Of a stretch of DNA of 64,000 nt, positions 63,386-64,000 are shown piece by piece. Positions within the stretch are counted from its first letter, which is position 1, and every line of letters starts with the position of its first letter. The stretch is from Candidatus Blastococcus massiliensis AP3 (lineage in GTDB: Bacteria > Actinomycetota > Actinomycetes > Mycobacteriales > Geodermatophilaceae), in assembly GCF_000582785.1 (NCBI RefSeq), contig NZ_HG931175.1:796483-860482 (forward strand), written 5' to 3'. The notes below the pieces were generated by a model that ran no database searches, had not been told where the DNA came from, and saw only the letters and a program-made list of their open reading frames with translations. Made by a program: the position numbers and the translations under genes.

Positions 63386-64000
63386 ATGACGACCGCCACC
63401 GTCTTCACCGTCGTCCCCGTCCCCCGCGCCCCGGCGGACGACGTCGTCGTCCCCGGCGCCCCCCGTACCGCCCCCGGCAGCCGGGCCAGCTCCTACCAGC
63501 GCGTGCTGCACCAGCTGGCCCGCCGGGAGCTGCGGCTGCTCGCCGAGCTCGGGGCCTGGGCGCCGCCGGGCGACCGCGCGCGCATCGCCGCCCTCACCGG
63601 GCACGCCGACCTGGTGTCCCGGCTGCTCGTCTCGCACCACCGGATCGAGGCCGAGGCACTGTGGCCGGCGCTGCTGTCCGCCGCCCCGGCCCGGAGCGAG
63701 GCCGACGTCCGGGCCGCCGTCGTGGAGTGGACGGCGCGGGCCGCCCGCATCGGGTTACTGCTGCGCGACCTCGCGACGGCCGGGCGGCAGTGGGCGGTGA
63801 CCGGCACGCCCGCGGCCCGCGACGCCGTGACCCGCGCCTGCCGGGTGCTCGCCGACGCCGTCGACGCGCACACCGCCGCGGAGGAGCGCGACCTGCTGCC
63901 CCTCCTCGACGCCCACCTGGACGCCGCGACGTGGTCCGCGATCGCCGCCTCGGCCTCCTGCCCGCTGACCCGGCGCGAGCGGAGCCTCGTCCTCGGCCTC
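63386..64000 (+). CDS. Hemerythrin-like domain protein (partial, cut by window end)
   Basis: At least 205 residues; the frame is still open at the last base. ATG at 63386. After a Pro/Val/Ala-rich leader comes a helical domain with VLHQLARRELRLLAEL, ADLVSRLLVSHHRIEAEALWPALL and DAHTAAEERDLLPLLDAHL. The HHxxE and HxxxE spacing is that of hemerythrin/HHE metal-binding domains, which bind di-iron and sense or store oxygen or nitric oxide. The C-terminus is missing. It is divergent from the RsbQ-like gene, 234 bp away. Confidence 0.75.
   Translation, partial: MTTATVFTVVPVPRAPADDVVVPGAPRTAPGSRASSYQRVLHQLARRELRLLAELGAWAPPGDRARIAALTGHADLVSRLLVSHHRIEAEALWPALLSAAPARSEADVRAAVVEWTARAARIGLLLRDLATAGRQWAVTGTPAARDAVTRACRVLADAVDAHTAAEERDLLPLLDAHLDAATWSAIAASASCPLTRRERSLVLGL

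Overview
The window is high-GC DNA with the gene content of an Actinomycetota chromosome. The mix of families (DUF4916, DUF4407, TIGR03086, a CtpI-type P-type ATPase, an Excalibur-domain protein, several c-di-GMP proteins and a c-di-AMP riboswitch on a cell-wall hydrolase) suggests a member of the Geodermatophilaceae (Blastococcus, Geodermatophilus, Modestobacter) or a relative. That placement is an inference from gene content and base composition. No rRNA or tRNA gene was seen.

Layout. 0-8.5 kb is ordinary chromosome: a riboswitch-controlled secreted NlpC/P60 hydrolase, a small HAD-like protein, a GT51 peptidoglycan glycosyltransferase, a membrane GGDEF protein, a pseudo-receiver/thioredoxin-reductase-like fusion, an S15-type hydrolase and a zinc alcohol dehydrogenase. 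8.5-10.6 kb holds a gene broken by one stop codon, a tiny candidate gene and an ADP-ribosylglycohydrolase fused to a tyrosine/dual-specificity phosphatase.

11-32 kb is a defence island. It contains a single-chain Type ISP restriction-modification enzyme followed by a GIY-YIG/DUF4357 nuclease, a divergent unrecognised low-GC gene, and (after an enoyl-CoA hydratase) a complete type III Wadjet anti-plasmid operon jetABCD. The Wadjet operon begins with a Fic-domain gene carrying an AbiEi-like N-terminus, whose stop codon overlaps the jetA start. All five genes of that operon overlap by 4 bp. A Cas4-like nuclease/exonuclease/SF1 helicase protein converges on it with 3 bp between stop codons.

32-42 kb has an Excalibur protein, a 1506-residue CtpI-like P-type ATPase, and two paralogous GGDEF-EAL proteins flanking an ABM-like protein. 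Perfect-stem hairpins with GNRA loops lie just after the two genes that precede the GGDEF-EAL genes, and a long palindromic terminator ends the array. 42-60 kb is a series of small chromosomal genes: DUF4407, DUF4916/NUDIX, DUF6308-like, AlkD-like, TIGR03086, a membrane alpha/beta hydrolase, DUF1810, an acyl-CoA ligase, a glutathionyl-hydroquinone-reductase-like GST, a GDSL lipoprotein, a tandem pair of thioesterase-like proteins, a second ABM-like protein and a coupled pair of acyl-CoA dehydrogenases. 60-64 kb holds an RsbQ-like hydrolase coupled to a PAS-GAF-GAF-PP2C phosphatase, like the Bacillus RsbQP energy-stress module, and the start of a hemerythrin-like gene cut by the window end.

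The most unusual arrangement is the Fic-Wadjet operon. Signalling is the second theme: c-di-AMP (riboswitch), c-di-GMP (three paralogous GGDEF proteins without the RxxD inhibitory site) and partner switching (RsbQ-PP2C).
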